A stretch of 64,000 nucleotides of DNA from Sphingobacteriales bacterium (GTDB lineage Bacteria; Bacteroidota; Bacteroidia; Chitinophagales; CAIOSU01). Location: positions 1-64,000 of the forward strand of contig JAIXOI010000042.1 in assembly GCA_027486795.1 (NCBI GenBank), read 5' to 3'. A program made the translations under genes and the position numbers. Position 1 is the stretch's first letter; each line of letters starts with the position of its first letter. Positions 26,825-36,942 of this stretch are shown here, in pieces. The notes below the pieces were generated by a model, which worked only from the letters and a program-made list of their open reading frames with translations, ran no database searches and was not told where the DNA came from.

Positions 26825-29800
26825 ATGAAGTATATTATACTGCTGCTAAGTTTGACTATTGGCCTTTACACGCAGGCACAAACTATTACTAGTTTTCCTG
26901 CCGACCCAGCTGCATTTTTAAAGGAGTTGGACGTATTCATGAACACTACAAAACGAGACGATGCAAAAGAAGCAACCGATAAGTTTTTAGCACTCAATAA
27001 AGCAGGTAAAATTACGCCCGACATTATTGCGAAAGTAATAGAAAATAGCAATGCTATGTTGGCGCAAAAACTTCGAGCAGCACCGCATTTTGTTGACTAC
27101 CTAACAGCCGTGAATATATATGCAGAGAGTGGGACAGCAGCCGATGTGTTCGGGAAATGGTCGAGTATATTAAATGAGGTGATTAAAATCCAACGCAAGG
27201 GAAGCAGCAAAGAGTTTACCCAATACATCGAATTCTCGGTTGGACTGTTTAAAGAGAACGCATTTTACTATACTAAATCGAAAATTTGGAAAGCCACCAG
27301 TAAATCATACGAATTGGGTTTTGCAAACGAGAAACCGTTTATCAAATTTGCTAGCACCGATTTGTTGGGAATTTCTACGGCTGATACCGTTTTTGTTTTT
27401 GGTACATCGGGCATTTACTATCCGCTTGATGAAGTGTGGAACGGCGGTAAAGGCAAAGTTAACTGGGAAAAAGTAGGCTTACCTGCCGACCAAGTGTATG
27501 CCGAACTGAAAGGCTACACTATTGAAATGAACAAGGCTGACTATTCTGTTGATAGTGTTACCTTTTACAACAAAACTTATTTTGATTTTGGCTTGCAAGG
27601 CTCGTTTAAAGACCGCCTTACTGCCCAAAAATCAATGACGGGCTTTCCGAACTTCGTATCCTATCGCAAAGACCTACCCATCAAAAATCTAGGCCCCAAC
27701 ATTAAATATCTTGGTGGTTTTGCAATGGAGGGCTCACAAATTGTTGGTGGTGGCGATAGCACTGCCAAAGCTACCTTGATTTTTACGCAAGACAACGGCC
27801 GCACAGCTGTAATGCTCAAATCAAGCTATATTGTTATAAAAACCAACGATGAGTTGAGCGCCAACAATGCAGAGGTTTCTATATATGTTGGCAAAGACTC
27901 AATTTATCATCCAGGCTTAACCATTAAGTACAAAATGCAAAAGCGCGAGTTGGCGTTTTATGCAGGCAACGAGGGTGTTTCGGCCAGTTCATTTTACGAT
28001 TCGTATCATCGTCAAGAATTTAATGCCGAGGCCATTGTTTGGGATTTAAACACCAACGACCTTCAAGTAAAAATGACCAGCGGTGCAGGCAAAAACCCTA
28101 TGGTAGTTACTTCATACAATTATTTCAGAAAAGGAGAATTGGATAAGTACCAAGGTGCTATGGATTTCAACCCTATTTCGGTTATCAAGATATATTGCGA
28201 CGAAACCAGTAGCAGAGACTTTTACGCCGAAACACTAGCCAAGCGTATGAACCCCAACTATACTGAAAACACCATTAAGCGCATGCTTTATAAGCTAGTA
28301 GAGGATGGATTTATATACTACGATAACATTACTGGTATTATAACAGTAAAGGACAAAGTATTCAACTTTGTATTATCCAATGCCGATAAAATTGACTACG
28401 ATGTAATCCAATTCAATTCGTACTCAACCAAAAACAATGCAGTGTTAAATCTCGACACCTTTGACATGACCGTAGAAGGGGTGCGCATGATTGTGCTGAG
28501 CGACTCACAAGAAGTACGAATTTTCCCTGGCGACACCATTGATATTCAATTGAGGGAAGACCAGGATATTGCTTTTTCAAATATAGTAATGGCCGGTATT
28601 ATTGATTTTGTGGGCGAAGGGTTCTATTTTGACTACGACTCGTTTAAAGTTGACCTAACCGACCTAGCTGCAGCAACCATAAATGTACCCACAGGCGAAA
28701 AGGATAAAGATGGCGACCCTGTTTTTGTGCCTCTTCGTTCAAAAATTGAAGGCCTTACTGGGTACCTAAACATTGCCCAGCCTGATAATAAAGCTGGTAA
28801 AAAACCCGCCTTACAATACCCAATTTTTACAAATAGGAAAAAATCATTTGTTTACTACTCAGCAGATAGCATTCACCAAGGTGCCTACACTCGAGATAGT
28901 TTTTATTTTCAGCTTGATCCGTTTCAGCTAGATAGCCTCATAAGCTTCGACCCATACTATACCGATTTGGGCGGCAGGCTGGTTTCTTATGGCATTTTCC
29001 CAACCTTTGATGAGCAACTCAAAATACAAGAAGACTTATCATTGGGTTTCCAGAGAACTACCCCACCCAAAGGATTTGAGCTTTATCGCGGAAAAGGTAC
29101 ATACACCGATAGCATTAAGTTGAGCAATACCGGCCTTAGGGGCAGCGGCAAAGTTGATTACCTGTTTACTAGCTTTAACTCTTCCGACATCATCTTCTTC
29201 CCTGATTCGTTAGATGCCGTTACCGACTCATTTAACATGAAAAAAACCACTTACAAGGGATTTACTTATCCGCTGGTTGAGGGTTTCGATAACGATATAC
29301 ATTGGTTGCCATACGGAGATAGCATGTACATCAAAATGCGCACCGTGCCTTTTACCATGTACGAGGAAGGTAGCAACTTGAAAGGGAACTTACTACTTAC
29401 GGCCTCAGGCTTGAAAGGTGATGGTAGATTTGAATTTAAAGAAGCAGTTTTAGCTTCAACCCAGTTCAATTTCAAGAGCGAATCAATGAGCTCTGATACC
29501 ATGAGCATGCAGATTAAATCGATTGGCGAAGATAGGGTAACCTTCAACACGCCAAACGTAAGCGGAGATGTGGATTTTGTGAAGCGACAAGGACAGTTTA
29601 AGGCGAATGATGAAAACATCCCGACTGACTTTAGCAACAACTATTACAAAACCGAGATAAACGAGTTTTTCTGGGATATGGATGCCAATATCCTCGATTT
29701 CAAATCGCCAGAAGGTAGCGCAGGAGCTTACTTCGTTTCCACCAAATCAGATCAAGACTCCCTTAAGTTCCTTGGTAAACGAGGCGTATTTGATATGACC

Positions 29801-31684
29801 AGCTCTATTATTGAGGTTACTGGGGTGCCTGAAGTACGTGTTGCCGATGCCAGCATTATACCGGATAGTGGCAAAGTGGTAATAGAACCAGGAGGCTTAT
29901 TGCGCAACCTAACCAATGCTGTGGTAATTGCCGATACTGCAAACAAATCGCACCGATTATACAAAGCCGATTTGACCATTGAGAGTAAAAAAAGCTACAA
30001 AGGCAGCGGATTGTACGATTATGTATATGGCAAAACAAAACCACAACCCATTTTTTTCAGCAACATACAGGTAAAAGATGAAACAGGTAAACGGAAGCGT
30101 GTTTTCTTTAAAACCTATGCTGATACGCAGATACCGGATACCACCAACTTTATGCTCAACGATGGCTTTGCCTTTAAGGGCATGGCCAAGTTAGAAGCCG
30201 AATTGAAAAGCCTTATGTTTGATGGCTTTGGCAAACTATCGTTGCTCGATGAGCGCTTAGGCGAAAAATATTGGTTTACTTTATTAGATTCTATAGACCC
30301 TAACAATGCCTTAATACACTACGACAAAGTTTATAGCGACAGCAAAGACACCTTAACTGTTGGTGTGTTCTATAATCCTTTAGATACAGTTAGTAGCTTT
30401 TATACTAACTTAATGCAGCCGCTTCACAACCCAAATGATTTCCCGACATTGCAAGTAAAAGGTATTTTGAAATACGATGACTTGCTTAAAACCTACCACT
30501 TCGGCAATGAAGAACGCCTAAACACTGCCAACCCCTATGGCAGTACGCTTACCTACGATACCAAAAACGGTGTGGTAAAAGCAGAAGGAAAAATGAACTT
30601 CCCGTTGGTGTTTAATCCATTGAAGTTGATTGTATCGGGTAACATGGAGCAAACCTTGGACTCAAACAAGTTTGTGTTTACCACAACCATTGGCCTTGAC
30701 CTAATCATGGAAAAAGACCTATTGGAAATGTTTGCCCGCGATGTGATTGCATTTAGCTTTGATAAGCCAAATGCCGATTACACTACCAATTTCTTTGAGA
30801 ATGCATTGAGCAACTTGATGGATAAAAACAAGGCCAAGAAAACCATTGAAGAAATGCGCAAAACTGGGTTGTTTGCAAAACCCAAAGAACTAAGCACCAG
30901 CCTTGTAATAAGCGAAGTAAAGCTAATATACGACCCTTATTATCAAATATTCCGTTCCGATGGCCCAATAACCGTTTCATATATCGGCGAATCGGGTGTA
31001 CACAAAAAATTGAATGGTTATCTAGAGTTTGGTATGAGGCAAAATAATGACTTCTTTAACTTTTATATAGAAAGTACATTCGACGATTGGTACTACATAA
31101 CTTACAACAACAAAACCCTTCAAATAGCCTCAAGCAAAGAAGATTTCAACAAACTTTTAGCTGCTATACCCGCCGAAAAACGCCAAGTTAAACTGCCCAA
31201 CAACGAATTTTACTTCTACACTATCAGCAGCTTTGGAGCTATGGAATCGTTTTTGGATAGGATGAATAAGATAGCCAGTGGAGTAAGAGTAGACCTTGAC
31301 CTTTTTCCTAGTGATGATGATTTAATGGAAGATGAGTTGAACGATTTACGCCAGCAGCTTTTGGAGGAGGAAGAGATGAACAGGTTAGATCAAGAAGAAG
31401 AAGACCTACTCAATCAAGAAGAGGATGGCCCTGTAATTGTTGACCCAAGACCAAAGGACAATACACCTCCGCCAAGCGATGAAGATTTGAATAACGATGC
31501 GCAACCTAAAGGTGGTAAAAAGAAAAAGGATGACACCAGTACCATTGAAGAAACTGATGATGAACCAGTTGACGAGGAAGTAGAACCGCAGCCCAAAGAA
31601 GAGGAAAATACGATACCAAAAGAAGTGCTAGACTGGGAGCAAAACCAAGATGGCAAAAAGAAAAAGAAAGGCAAAGACGAATAG
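26825..31684 (+). CDS. Large secreted protein of unknown function with charged C-terminal tail
   Basis: A 1619-residue protein with a signal peptide ending at about YTQAQ. The body is beta-rich, with repeated strand phrases such as LRGSGKVDYLF, LKGDGRFEF and YKGSGLYDYV, and a segment VADASIIPDSGKVVIEPGG. These recall stacked beta-taco or jelly-roll repeats of lipopolysaccharide-transport proteins, but I cannot assign a family. The last 130 residues are low-complexity: strongly acidic stretches, then KKKK clusters, ending KKKKKGKDE. The gene follows prmA by 22 bp and precedes the methyltransferase gene by 6 bp. No type IX sorting domain is visible at the C-terminus. Confidence 0.85.
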   Translation: MKYIILLLSLTIGLYTQAQTITSFPADPAAFLKELDVFMNTTKRDDAKEATDKFLALNKAGKITPDIIAKVIENSNAMLAQKLRAAPHFVDYLTAVNIYAESGTAADVFGKWSSILNEVIKIQRKGSSKEFTQYIEFSVGLFKENAFYYTKSKIWKATSKSYELGFANEKPFIKFASTDLLGISTADTVFVFGTSGIYYPLDEVWNGGKGKVNWEKVGLPADQVYAELKGYTIEMNKADYSVDSVTFYNKTYFDFGLQGSFKDRLTAQKSMTGFPNFVSYRKDLPIKNLGPNIKYLGGFAMEGSQIVGGGDSTAKATLIFTQDNGRTAVMLKSSYIVIKTNDELSANNAEVSIYVGKDSIYHPGLTIKYKMQKRELAFYAGNEGVSASSFYDSYHRQEFNAEAIVWDLNTNDLQVKMTSGAGKNPMVVTSYNYFRKGELDKYQGAMDFNPISVIKIYCDETSSRDFYAETLAKRMNPNYTENTIKRMLYKLVEDGFIYYDNITGIITVKDKVFNFVLSNADKIDYDVIQFNSYSTKNNAVLNLDTFDMTVEGVRMIVLSDSQEVRIFPGDTIDIQLREDQDIAFSNIVMAGIIDFVGEGFYFDYDSFKVDLTDLAAATINVPTGEKDKDGDPVFVPLRSKIEGLTGYLNIAQPDNKAGKKPALQYPIFTNRKKSFVYYSADSIHQGAYTRDSFYFQLDPFQLDSLISFDPYYTDLGGRLVSYGIFPTFDEQLKIQEDLSLGFQRTTPPKGFELYRGKGTYTDSIKLSNTGLRGSGKVDYLFTSFNSSDIIFFPDSLDAVTDSFNMKKTTYKGFTYPLVEGFDNDIHWLPYGDSMYIKMRTVPFTMYEEGSNLKGNLLLTASGLKGDGRFEFKEAVLASTQFNFKSESMSSDTMSMQIKSIGEDRVTFNTPNVSGDVDFVKRQGQFKANDENIPTDFSNNYYKTEINEFFWDMDANILDFKSPEGSAGAYFVSTKSDQDSLKFLGKRGVFDMTSSIIEVTGVPEVRVADASIIPDSGKVVIEPGGLLRNLTNAVVIADTANKSHRLYKADLTIESKKSYKGSGLYDYVYGKTKPQPIFFSNIQVKDETGKRKRVFFKTYADTQIPDTTNFMLNDGFAFKGMAKLEAELKSLMFDGFGKLSLLDERLGEKYWFTLLDSIDPNNALIHYDKVYSDSKDTLTVGVFYNPLDTVSSFYTNLMQPLHNPNDFPTLQVKGILKYDDLLKTYHFGNEERLNTANPYGSTLTYDTKNGVVKAEGKMNFPLVFNPLKLIVSGNMEQTLDSNKFVFTTTIGLDLIMEKDLLEMFARDVIAFSFDKPNADYTTNFFENALSNLMDKNKAKKTIEEMRKTGLFAKPKELSTSLVISEVKLIYDPYYQIFRSDGPITVSYIGESGVHKKLNGYLEFGMRQNNDFFNFYIESTFDDWYYITYNNKTLQIASSKEDFNKLLAAIPAEKRQVKLPNNEFYFYTISSFGAMESFLDRMNKIASGVRVDLDLFPSDDDLMEDELNDLRQQLLEEEEMNRLDQEEEDLLNQEEDGPVIVDPRPKDNTPPPSDEDLNNDAQPKGGKKKKDDTSTIEETDDEPVDEEVEPQPKEEENTIPKEVLDWEQNQDGKKKKKGKDE

Positions 31685-31690
31685 GAAGAT

Positions 31691-32356
31691 ATGTGGGATT
31701 TAATTTTGAAAGGACTAAGCTATTTGGTAAGTATACCTGTGGAAACTAGAAACAGTGATCATAGCCCAAAACTTAAAGTATCATTAAAGAACGGGAGATA
31801 TGCTCTAGCTACTAATGCGGTTTATTATTCGCACGAGGATAATTATACGTCATTTGTAAAAGCATTTGAGCAGCTAAAACCTACCCAAGAAAATACCAAT
31901 CGTGTATTGGTGCTAGGTTATGGGTTGGGTAGCATACCCCATATATTGCACAAGCGCCACCATATTAAGGCACACTACACTGCGGTAGAAATTGACCCAG
32001 TAGTAGTTGGTATGGCACAGCGATATGGAAATTTACCTGAAGGCAGCCAAGTAAGTTGGTTAAATGCCGATGCCATATCTTTTGTAACCTTCAGTAAAGA
32101 GCAATATGACATGATTTGTATAGACGTATTTATTGACGAAAAGGTGCCCGCAGGTTTTTTAAAGAAAGAGTTTTTGCACGAAACAGTTAAGCTGTTAAAA
32201 CCTGGCGGTAAATTGCTGTTTAGCCACTTAGTGGTTTCACCTGAGCAAAAACAAAGGGCTGGCGCCTATTTTGAAGAAACCTTCAAAGACATTTTCCCAA
32301 CTGCTAGCGTTATAGATACAGGTGGAAATTGGGTGCTGCTTGGCAATAAAAATTAA
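31691..32356 (+). CDS. Spermidine-synthase-like methyltransferase-fold protein
   Basis: A 221-residue Rossmann-fold protein. VLVLGYGLGSIPHIL is the nucleotide-binding glycine motif, TAVEIDPVVVGMA carries the acidic residue at the end of strand 2, and MICIDVFIDEKVP corresponds to the spermidine synthase strand 4 region. The polyamine-binding Asp and Tyr pattern of true SpeE is incomplete, so the substrate is unsure. The gene starts 6 bp after the large secreted protein. Confidence 0.8.
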   Translation: MWDLILKGLSYLVSIPVETRNSDHSPKLKVSLKNGRYALATNAVYYSHEDNYTSFVKAFEQLKPTQENTNRVLVLGYGLGSIPHILHKRHHIKAHYTAVEIDPVVVGMAQRYGNLPEGSQVSWLNADAISFVTFSKEQYDMICIDVFIDEKVPAGFLKKEFLHETVKLLKPGGKLLFSHLVVSPEQKQRAGAYFEETFKDIFPTASVIDTGGNWVLLGNKN

Positions 32357-32425
32357 GCTTTAAATCCAGTATCCACCCACTTTATTTATCTTCGTTCAAC
32401 TTCTTCCTAAACTAAAAAAGGGTAT

Positions 32426-33955
32426 ATGAGAATATTGTTTTTGTCAATGGCGCTATTATGCGCTTCACTTTCGTCTTTTGCTCAAAAATTTCAAGTTAAA
32501 TGGGGACTTGAGTATAAAAAGGAGGGTGGAATGTTCTCTCGCGATTTTCTATTGGGCAGCGATGGTAAGTACTTTTATGTACTAAGCGACCCTAGGGGCT
32601 AAGCGAAGGTGCTTAAGTTTGATTTCACTTGTAAATTATTGACCGCAACACCAATTACCTTTAGCACAGGTGGCAAAGAAAAAGCCCAAGTGGGTGGAAT
32701 GCTTACCATGAAAAATAAAACTTATCTTATTTTGGCTAGCCGAAACAAAAAAGCCGATATTATCACGTTTTATCACACAGAGCTAAAGAATGGCTCCTTC
32801 AGCCCAACTGTAAAAAGCTTCTATTCCATTCCATTTTCATTCAATTTTGGTTCTGCTCTAAGCTTAGGTTACGGTTTTGCATCAATGGATGCAACTGAGT
32901 CTGCCGATTTTAAGAAAAGCCCAGGTGGTAACGTGGCAGCAATTGCTGCATCGGGTATTGGGGTAAATAAAGAAGAAGTGATTAAAATTTCTGTGCTAGA
33001 TGAAAACTTAAAAGTACTTTGGGAAAAGCCATTTCCGCTAAAAGTTTCGGATCGTAACATATACATAGAACAATATGTTGTGAATGACAAAGGAGAAGTA
33101 TTTATTGCCGCTAAACAATGGGACTCTAAAGAATCTTACAAAAAAGGATTACCTAAGTACGATTACAAAGTATACAAATTTACGGAAAGCGGCATGGCAG
33201 AAAGTACCATAAAATTAGATGGCGACAATGCACCATGGGATGCAGGACTTTTTCCAGCTCCTGATGGAGGTGTAAATTTAGGTGGTTTCTATACTAAAAC
33301 CTCCACCCCTAAAGGAAGTGCTGACGGTGTTTTTTTTAGCATGGTAGATGAATCGAACAAAGTAAAATCAAGCGCTTATCCATTCACCGAGGAATTTTTA
33401 GAAGGATTACAAACCAAAAAGCAGGATAAAAAAGACGAGGGTATTACTAGGTTTTCAATTGATTACTTAGTTCGCTTTCCGGACGGTACATATTCGTTTA
33501 TTGCTGAAAAATATTACATAACTACCTATACAACTACCGACAGCAAAGGAAACACCACTACAACTACTATTTATCACTCCGATGAAATTGTGGTGCCCCG
33601 TTTTTCTGGTACTGGCGAGTTGTTATCAATGGCAAAAGTGGAGAAAACTTTCTCGTTTAGAAACACGCCAATTTTTACATCTTACTCCTTCTTTGTTAAA
33701 GACAACAGCATAGTATTGGTATATAATGATTTTAAAACCAAAGAGGAACGCAAAGCCTCAGGAAAAGGCCGCGCTATATACACTGATATATGCTATGTAA
33801 GTGAAAATGGGGATGTAAAAATTGACAATATTTTTACAAGCAAAGACGTAGAGAAATATTACGTTCCAGGCAGCAGCGTAGATCTTGGAAACGGCAAGCA
33901 CGTAGTAAAAGCAATAAAAGGCAAAATGTATACTTATGGGATAATTTCGCTCTAA
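32426..33955 (+). pseudogene. Secreted protein gene interrupted by an in-frame TAA
   Basis: ATG 32426 opens a frame encoding a clear signal peptide (RILFLSMALLCASLSSFAQ) and 58 residues ending YVLSDPRG, then TAA at 32600-32602. The same frame resumes directly with AKVLKFDFTC and continues without a further stop to 33955, giving 510 codons overall. The downstream part alone, from GTG 32609, would encode 448 residues with no signal peptide. It is beta-rich, with acidic and lysine-rich loops, and no domain is recognised. A single base change restores the frame, so this is a recent nonsense mutation, a sequencing error or a recoded stop. A weak TATCTTCG box precedes it. Confidence 0.75.
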
Positions 33956-33966
33956 GCTTTCCCTAT

Positions 33967-34014
33967 TAGGCACAAAAAAGCCCCCAGAATATTCTGGGGG
34001 CTTTTTTGTGCCTA
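33967..34014. terminator. Perfect 48-bp bidirectional terminator
   Basis: A perfect palindrome with GCCCCCAGAAT and ATTCTGGGGGC at its core, flanked by AAAAAA on the left and TTTTTT on the right. It serves the interrupted gene on the left and the E1 gene on the right, which converge on it. Confidence 0.95.
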
Positions 34015-34019
34015 TTTGT

Positions 34020-36446
34020 TTAATATACCTTAGGAAACCTTGTTGGGTCAGCCTCATGCATGAGGCCATAAAGCGTTTCAAAAACATCGTCAGGGCTTGG
34101 CTTGCTAAAGTAGTCTCCATCGCTGCCATAAGCTGCGCGGTGCGGCTGGGCGGTAATGGTTCGCGGCTCGGCATCCAGATGGAAATACCCCTTTTGGGTT
34201 TCCAATATCTGCTGTAAAATATATGCCGAAGCACCACCAGGCACATCTTCATCTAACACCACCAACCGGTTGGTCTTTTTCACCGATTCTACTATCTGGT
34301 GGTCAACATCAAACGGTAATAGCGTTTGCACATCCACCAACTCCACCGAAATGCCAAATGGCTTCAGCATTTCAATAGCTTCTTGCGCTACACGCACACA
34401 AGAGCCATAGGTAACCAAAGCAATATCAGTACCAGCTTGTAATACCTCTGGCTGCCCCAATGCTATTCTGAACTCACCTATGTTATTGGGTATGGCTTCT
34501 TTCAAACGGTATCCGTTCAAACACTCCACCACCAAAGCCGGTTCGTCGGCAGCCAACAAGGTATTGTACATACCAGCGGCTTGTACCATATTGCGCGGCA
34601 CACAAACGTGCAAACCACGCAGGCTATTAATAATCATACCCATGGGGCTGCCCGTATGCCAAATACCCTCTAGCCTGTGCCCACGAGTACGGATAATCAA
34701 CGGAGCCTTCTGGCCACCACGGGTGCGGTATTGCAGTGTAGCTAAATCATCGGTAAGCGGTTGCAAACCATAAATAAGATAATCAAGATATTGTATCTCG
34801 GCTATAGGTCTCAAACCACGCATAGCCAACCCCATTCCTTGTCCCATTATAGTAGCCTCACGGATACCAGTATCAAACACGCGCTTTACGCCATACTTAT
34901 CTTGCAGGCCAGCAAATGCTTGGTTCACATCACCAATTTTGCCTACATCTTCACCAAAAGCCACTACCCTACTATCGCGCGCTAGTATGCTGTCAAAACA
35001 TTGATTCAATATCTCGTAGCCATTTAGCTGCTGCGCAACATCATCATATTGGGCAGCTATCGGTTCTATCCTTAGGGCCGCTTGTGCCGACTCGCTGTGC
35101 AAATGGCTATTGAATTTCACTTTGCCATCTTGTAATAAGGTATCCAAATAACCTATCACGTTGTTTCGAGCAGCGCTATCCTCCCCTGTGGTAAGGCGCA
35201 GCGCCTTTTTAAGCGCAAGTATCACCTCTTTGCGCAAAGGCTCTAATGTTTTCTGTAAAGCCTCATTAGCTGCAGAAATGGCATCGCCATTAGCACTTTC
35301 TGTTGCCAGCGTATCCAACAACTGGCCCGCATAATTTATTTGGTTCTTTATCGGCTCCAAAAAGTTCTGTAGTGCCGATTTTTGGGCAGCACGCACGCTC
35401 TTTTTAGCCGCTTCTTCTATCTCCGTTAGCTCATCATCTGTAGCTAATTCGTTATCCAATATCCATTTCCGGAACTGGAGGTTACAGTCATATTCTTTCT
35501 CCCACTCTAAGCGCTCAGCACTTTTGTATCGCTCATGCGAACCTGAAGTTGAGTGCCCCTGCGGCTGGGTAACCTCTGTAATATGAAACAAGGCAGGAAT
35601 ATGTGTTTCGCGCACGCGCTCAACGGCTTTGGTGAAAGTTTCAATAAGCGCGGCATAGTCCCAACCATTCACGGTGTAAATTGCTATCCCTTTGCCTTCA
35701 TCATCTACTTGAAAACCAGACAAAGCTTCGGAAATGCTTCCTTTGGTGGTTTGGTACTCCTTAGGCACAGATATGCCATAGCCATCGTCCCAAACACAAG
35801 TTACCAAAGGTATACCTTGCACGCCAGCGGCATTGATGGCTTCCCAAAATAACCCTTCGGAAGTGCTGGCATCGCCAATGGTAGCAAAGCTTACCTCACT
35901 GCCATTATGCGAAAACTTATGAGAACCTTCAACTACATTTTCCCTATATACTTTCGAGGCCAATGCCAAACCAACGGCGCGTGCCATTTGGCATGCAGTG
36001 GGTGAAGCATCGGCACTAGTATTAAATCGGCTGGTAAGGTCAACCCAGTTGCCATCGGCATCTAGGCTCCGGGTAGCAAAGTGCGCGTTCATTTGGCGAC
36101 CTGCCGAAGATGGCTCGGCTTCCACATCGGGGTTGGCATATAATTGAGCAAAAAATTGCTCCATGGTGATTACACCAGTTGCAAACATCAAAGTCTGGTC
36201 TCGGTAGTAACCACTGCGGAAATCGCCATTGCGCACAACCTTAGCCAAAGCCACTTGGGCTAGCTCTTTACCATCGCCAAAAATTCCAAATTTGGCCTTA
36301 CCTGTAAGCACTTCTTTACGGCCCAAAAGGCTCCCTTCGCGACTCTCGGTTACAAAACGATAGTCGTTGTGCACTTGGGCTTTAAACTCCTCGAAGGATA
36401 GTTCAGAACCTTGTCCAAACTTAGTTTTCACGTCGTTTTCCACCAT
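34020..36446 (-). CDS. Alpha/beta-fused E1 component of a 2-oxoacid (branched-chain type) dehydrogenase
   Basis: An 808-residue fusion of the thiamine-diphosphate E1 subunits. The alpha part (to about residue 350) has the ThDP motif IGDASTSEG ... VWDDGYGIS and a HSTSGSHERY loop. A helical linker follows. The beta part starts near NQCFDSILARDSRVVAFGEDVG and includes FDTGIREATIMGQGMGLA, IIRTRGHRLEG and VDVQTLLPFD. The complex would decarboxylate a 2-oxoacid and pass the acyl group to lipoyl-E2. The GDA/DD version of the ThDP motif and the fusion are typical of Bacteroidota enzymes of this group. No E2 or E3 gene is nearby. Confidence 0.92.
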   Translation of the reverse strand: MVENDVKTKFGQGSELSFEEFKAQVHNDYRFVTESREGSLLGRKEVLTGKAKFGIFGDGKELAQVALAKVVRNGDFRSGYYRDQTLMFATGVITMEQFFAQLYANPDVEAEPSSAGRQMNAHFATRSLDADGNWVDLTSRFNTSADASPTACQMARAVGLALASKVYRENVVEGSHKFSHNGSEVSFATIGDASTSEGLFWEAINAAGVQGIPLVTCVWDDGYGISVPKEYQTTKGSISEALSGFQVDDEGKGIAIYTVNGWDYAALIETFTKAVERVRETHIPALFHITEVTQPQGHSTSGSHERYKSAERLEWEKEYDCNLQFRKWILDNELATDDELTEIEEAAKKSVRAAQKSALQNFLEPIKNQINYAGQLLDTLATESANGDAISAANEALQKTLEPLRKEVILALKKALRLTTGEDSAARNNVIGYLDTLLQDGKVKFNSHLHSESAQAALRIEPIAAQYDDVAQQLNGYEILNQCFDSILARDSRVVAFGEDVGKIGDVNQAFAGLQDKYGVKRVFDTGIREATIMGQGMGLAMRGLRPIAEIQYLDYLIYGLQPLTDDLATLQYRTRGGQKAPLIIRTRGHRLEGIWHTGSPMGMIINSLRGLHVCVPRNMVQAAGMYNTLLAADEPALVVECLNGYRLKEAIPNNIGEFRIALGQPEVLQAGTDIALVTYGSCVRVAQEAIEMLKPFGISVELVDVQTLLPFDVDHQIVESVKKTNRLVVLDEDVPGGASAYILQQILETQKGYFHLDAEPRTITAQPHRAAYGSDGDYFSKPSPDDVFETLYGLMHEADPTRFPKVY

Positions 36447-36483
36447 TACTTTAGGCTTTTTTTGGGATAGTAAAGATAGGAAA

Positions 36484-36840
36484 TTATAGGCTCATTTGAT
36501 TTATTTCCTGCTGCTTCTTCTTGGTTAGCCCGGCCTTTACTAGTGCATAGCTTTGGCGTACAAGGAACTCCCATTCTTTTTGACTGAGGGCGTTAGCGGT
36601 TTTTACATGTATCCATTTGTAGCGAGCCAAATAAGCGGCTGGGATGATTTCAGGCCGAGCAATCAGTTCCTCAAACTCCTCATCCGCTACCTTAAAAGAA
36701 GCTTGAAACGGTCCATTTCCTAACCAAGTGGTGCAAAACATCTTATCACCAATAAGAAAGCATAAATCGTTGCCCCATTTAATATCTTCGGTTGCGCCTT
36801 TAAGGCTTAAACACAGGTCACGTAGTTGTTCATGGTGCAT
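36484..36840 (-). CDS. MmcQ/YjbR-family protein
   Basis: A 118-residue protein with the family layout: an N-terminal helix LRDLCLSLKGATEDIKWGNDLCFLIGDKMFC, a central ASFKVADEEFEEL strand and helix, and the conserved WIHVKTANALSQKEWEFLVRQSYALV end. The family has a double-wing DNA-binding-like fold with no established role. It ends 37 bp before the E1 start and is on the same strand, so it may precede E1 in one transcript. Confidence 0.9.
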   Translation of the reverse strand: MHHEQLRDLCLSLKGATEDIKWGNDLCFLIGDKMFCTTWLGNGPFQASFKVADEEFEELIARPEIIPAAYLARYKWIHVKTANALSQKEWEFLVRQSYALVKAGLTKKKQQEINQMSL

Positions 36841-36942
36841 AGGGTTGAAGTTAACAAATCCTTAATTATCAATTTAGATAAGCAAAGTGCAACGTTTACT
36901 TTATCTTAACCATCCAATAAGCACAAACCCTCAATCCGCTCC

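Noticed and set aside
32609-33955. A separate intact gene starting at GTG 32609
   Set aside because: The frame upstream of the TAA carries a signal peptide in the same register, so this is the tail of one interrupted gene.
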